The notes under the pieces are model-generated. The model saw only the letters and a program-made list of their open reading frames with translations, made no database searches and was not told the origin of the DNA. From DATLAN01 sp035527455 (lineage in GTDB: Bacteria; Planctomycetota; Planctomycetia; Pirellulales; Thermoguttaceae): 6,871 nt of DNA. This document shows, in pieces, positions 6,526 through 6,871 of this stretch. Where the stretch lies: assembly GCA_035527455.1 (NCBI GenBank), contig DATLAN010000219.1, positions 1 through 6,871 on the forward strand. Reading direction: 5' to 3'. The number at the start of each line of letters is the position of its first letter. The first letter of the stretch is position 1. Made by a program: the position numbers and the translations under genes.

Positions 6526-6871
6526 TGCGTGTCTTCGTCCTCTGCACCGGCCGCTGCGGATCGCTCTCCGTTGCCCGCGCCTTCCGCCACGCAACCAACT
6601 ACACCGCCGCGCACGAATCCGGACGCCGCAATCACTACACCATGACCTACCCCGAGGACCATATCGAGGTAGACAATCGGCTTGCCTGGTTCCTGGGCCG
6701 ACTCTCCGAACGATACGGAAACGACCCGCAAGAGATCCACTGGGTCCACCTCAAACGCGACCCGATGGCCTGCGCCAAATCCTTCGAGAAACGGGGAGAA
6801 GGCGGGATTCTCAACGCCTACCGAAATGGCATCAAACAAGGGGCCTGCGATTGCGTCCCCCACGAAGCCCG
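6525..6871 (+). CDS. Sulfotransferase-like P-loop protein (5' part, cut by window end)
   Basis: The gene starts at the ATG at 6525, overlapping the stop of the glycosyltransferase by one base (TGATG), and runs open to the window end, giving 115 residues. The N-terminus V-L-C-T-G-R-C-G-S-L-S (5-15) matches the 5'-phosphosulfate-binding loop of sulfotransferases (T-G-R-x-G-[ST]). H30-E31-S32 follows after a short helix. Further on come D-N-R-L-A-W-F-L-G-R-L (50-60) and H-L-K-R-D-P (75-80), the latter at the place of the 3'-phosphate-binding strand-helix, then a S-F-x-K-R helix start. This set resembles a group of small sulfotransferase-like proteins that, as I recall, also occurs in phage and environmental genomes. 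The reaction would be transfer of sulfate from PAPS to a sugar or protein. The acceptor and the catalytic C-terminal half are not visible. Tight coupling to the glycosyltransferase suggests both act on the same glycan. Confidence 0.7.
   Translation, partial: MRVFVLCTGRCGSLSVARAFRHATNYTAAHESGRRNHYTMTYPEDHIEVDNRLAWFLGRLSERYGNDPQEIHWVHLKRDPMACAKSFEKRGEGGILNAYRNGIKQGACDCVPHEA

Overview
This is a high-GC window in which every gene reads on the + strand. It is almost fully coding, with gaps of no more than 15 bases between genes. Seven coding regions are supported: a 3' fragment, five complete genes, and a 5' fragment cut by the window end. No RNA gene, CRISPR array, transposon, promoter or terminator was recognised, and no stretch longer than about 15 bases lacks a gene.

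The contents look like the tail or adsorption end of a phage or prophage. In order they are: the end of an unknown protein (2-241); a LamG-type lectin-like, repeat-bearing protein that resembles a tail fibre (238-1692); a small all-beta-looking protein (1704-2096); a 755-residue protein that resembles a tail hub or baseplate protein (2112-4379); a Ser/Ala/Pro-rich two-module protein (4392-5351); a GT-B family 4-like glycosyltransferase (5359-6525); and a sulfotransferase-like P-loop protein (6525 to the end). The LamG domain preceded by a 'D..G.NG..GTL' motif, the Ser/Pro-rich linkers, the high GC and the lack of Shine-Dalgarno sequences together suggest a Planctomycetota host, or a phage of that group. 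This is an inference from style. No terminase, capsid, portal, integrase or ribosomal gene is in view to settle it.

Genes 1-2 overlap as ATGA and genes 6-7 overlap as TGATG, which points to one translationally coupled operon. A possible reading is that the hub and small protein form the tail tip and the LamG/His-repeat protein is the receptor-binding fibre. The Ser-rich protein would then be an exposed spacer, possibly glycosylated and sulfated by the two enzymes encoded directly after it. That last link is a hypothesis based on gene order and composition only.

The most notable sequence signals are an exact 10-residue H-x-H-Q-P-G repeat at the end of the LamG protein, eight copies of a 20-residue Trp repeat just before it, a local GC drop inside the LamG domain, and the Ser-rich protein / glycosyltransferase / sulfotransferase cluster.
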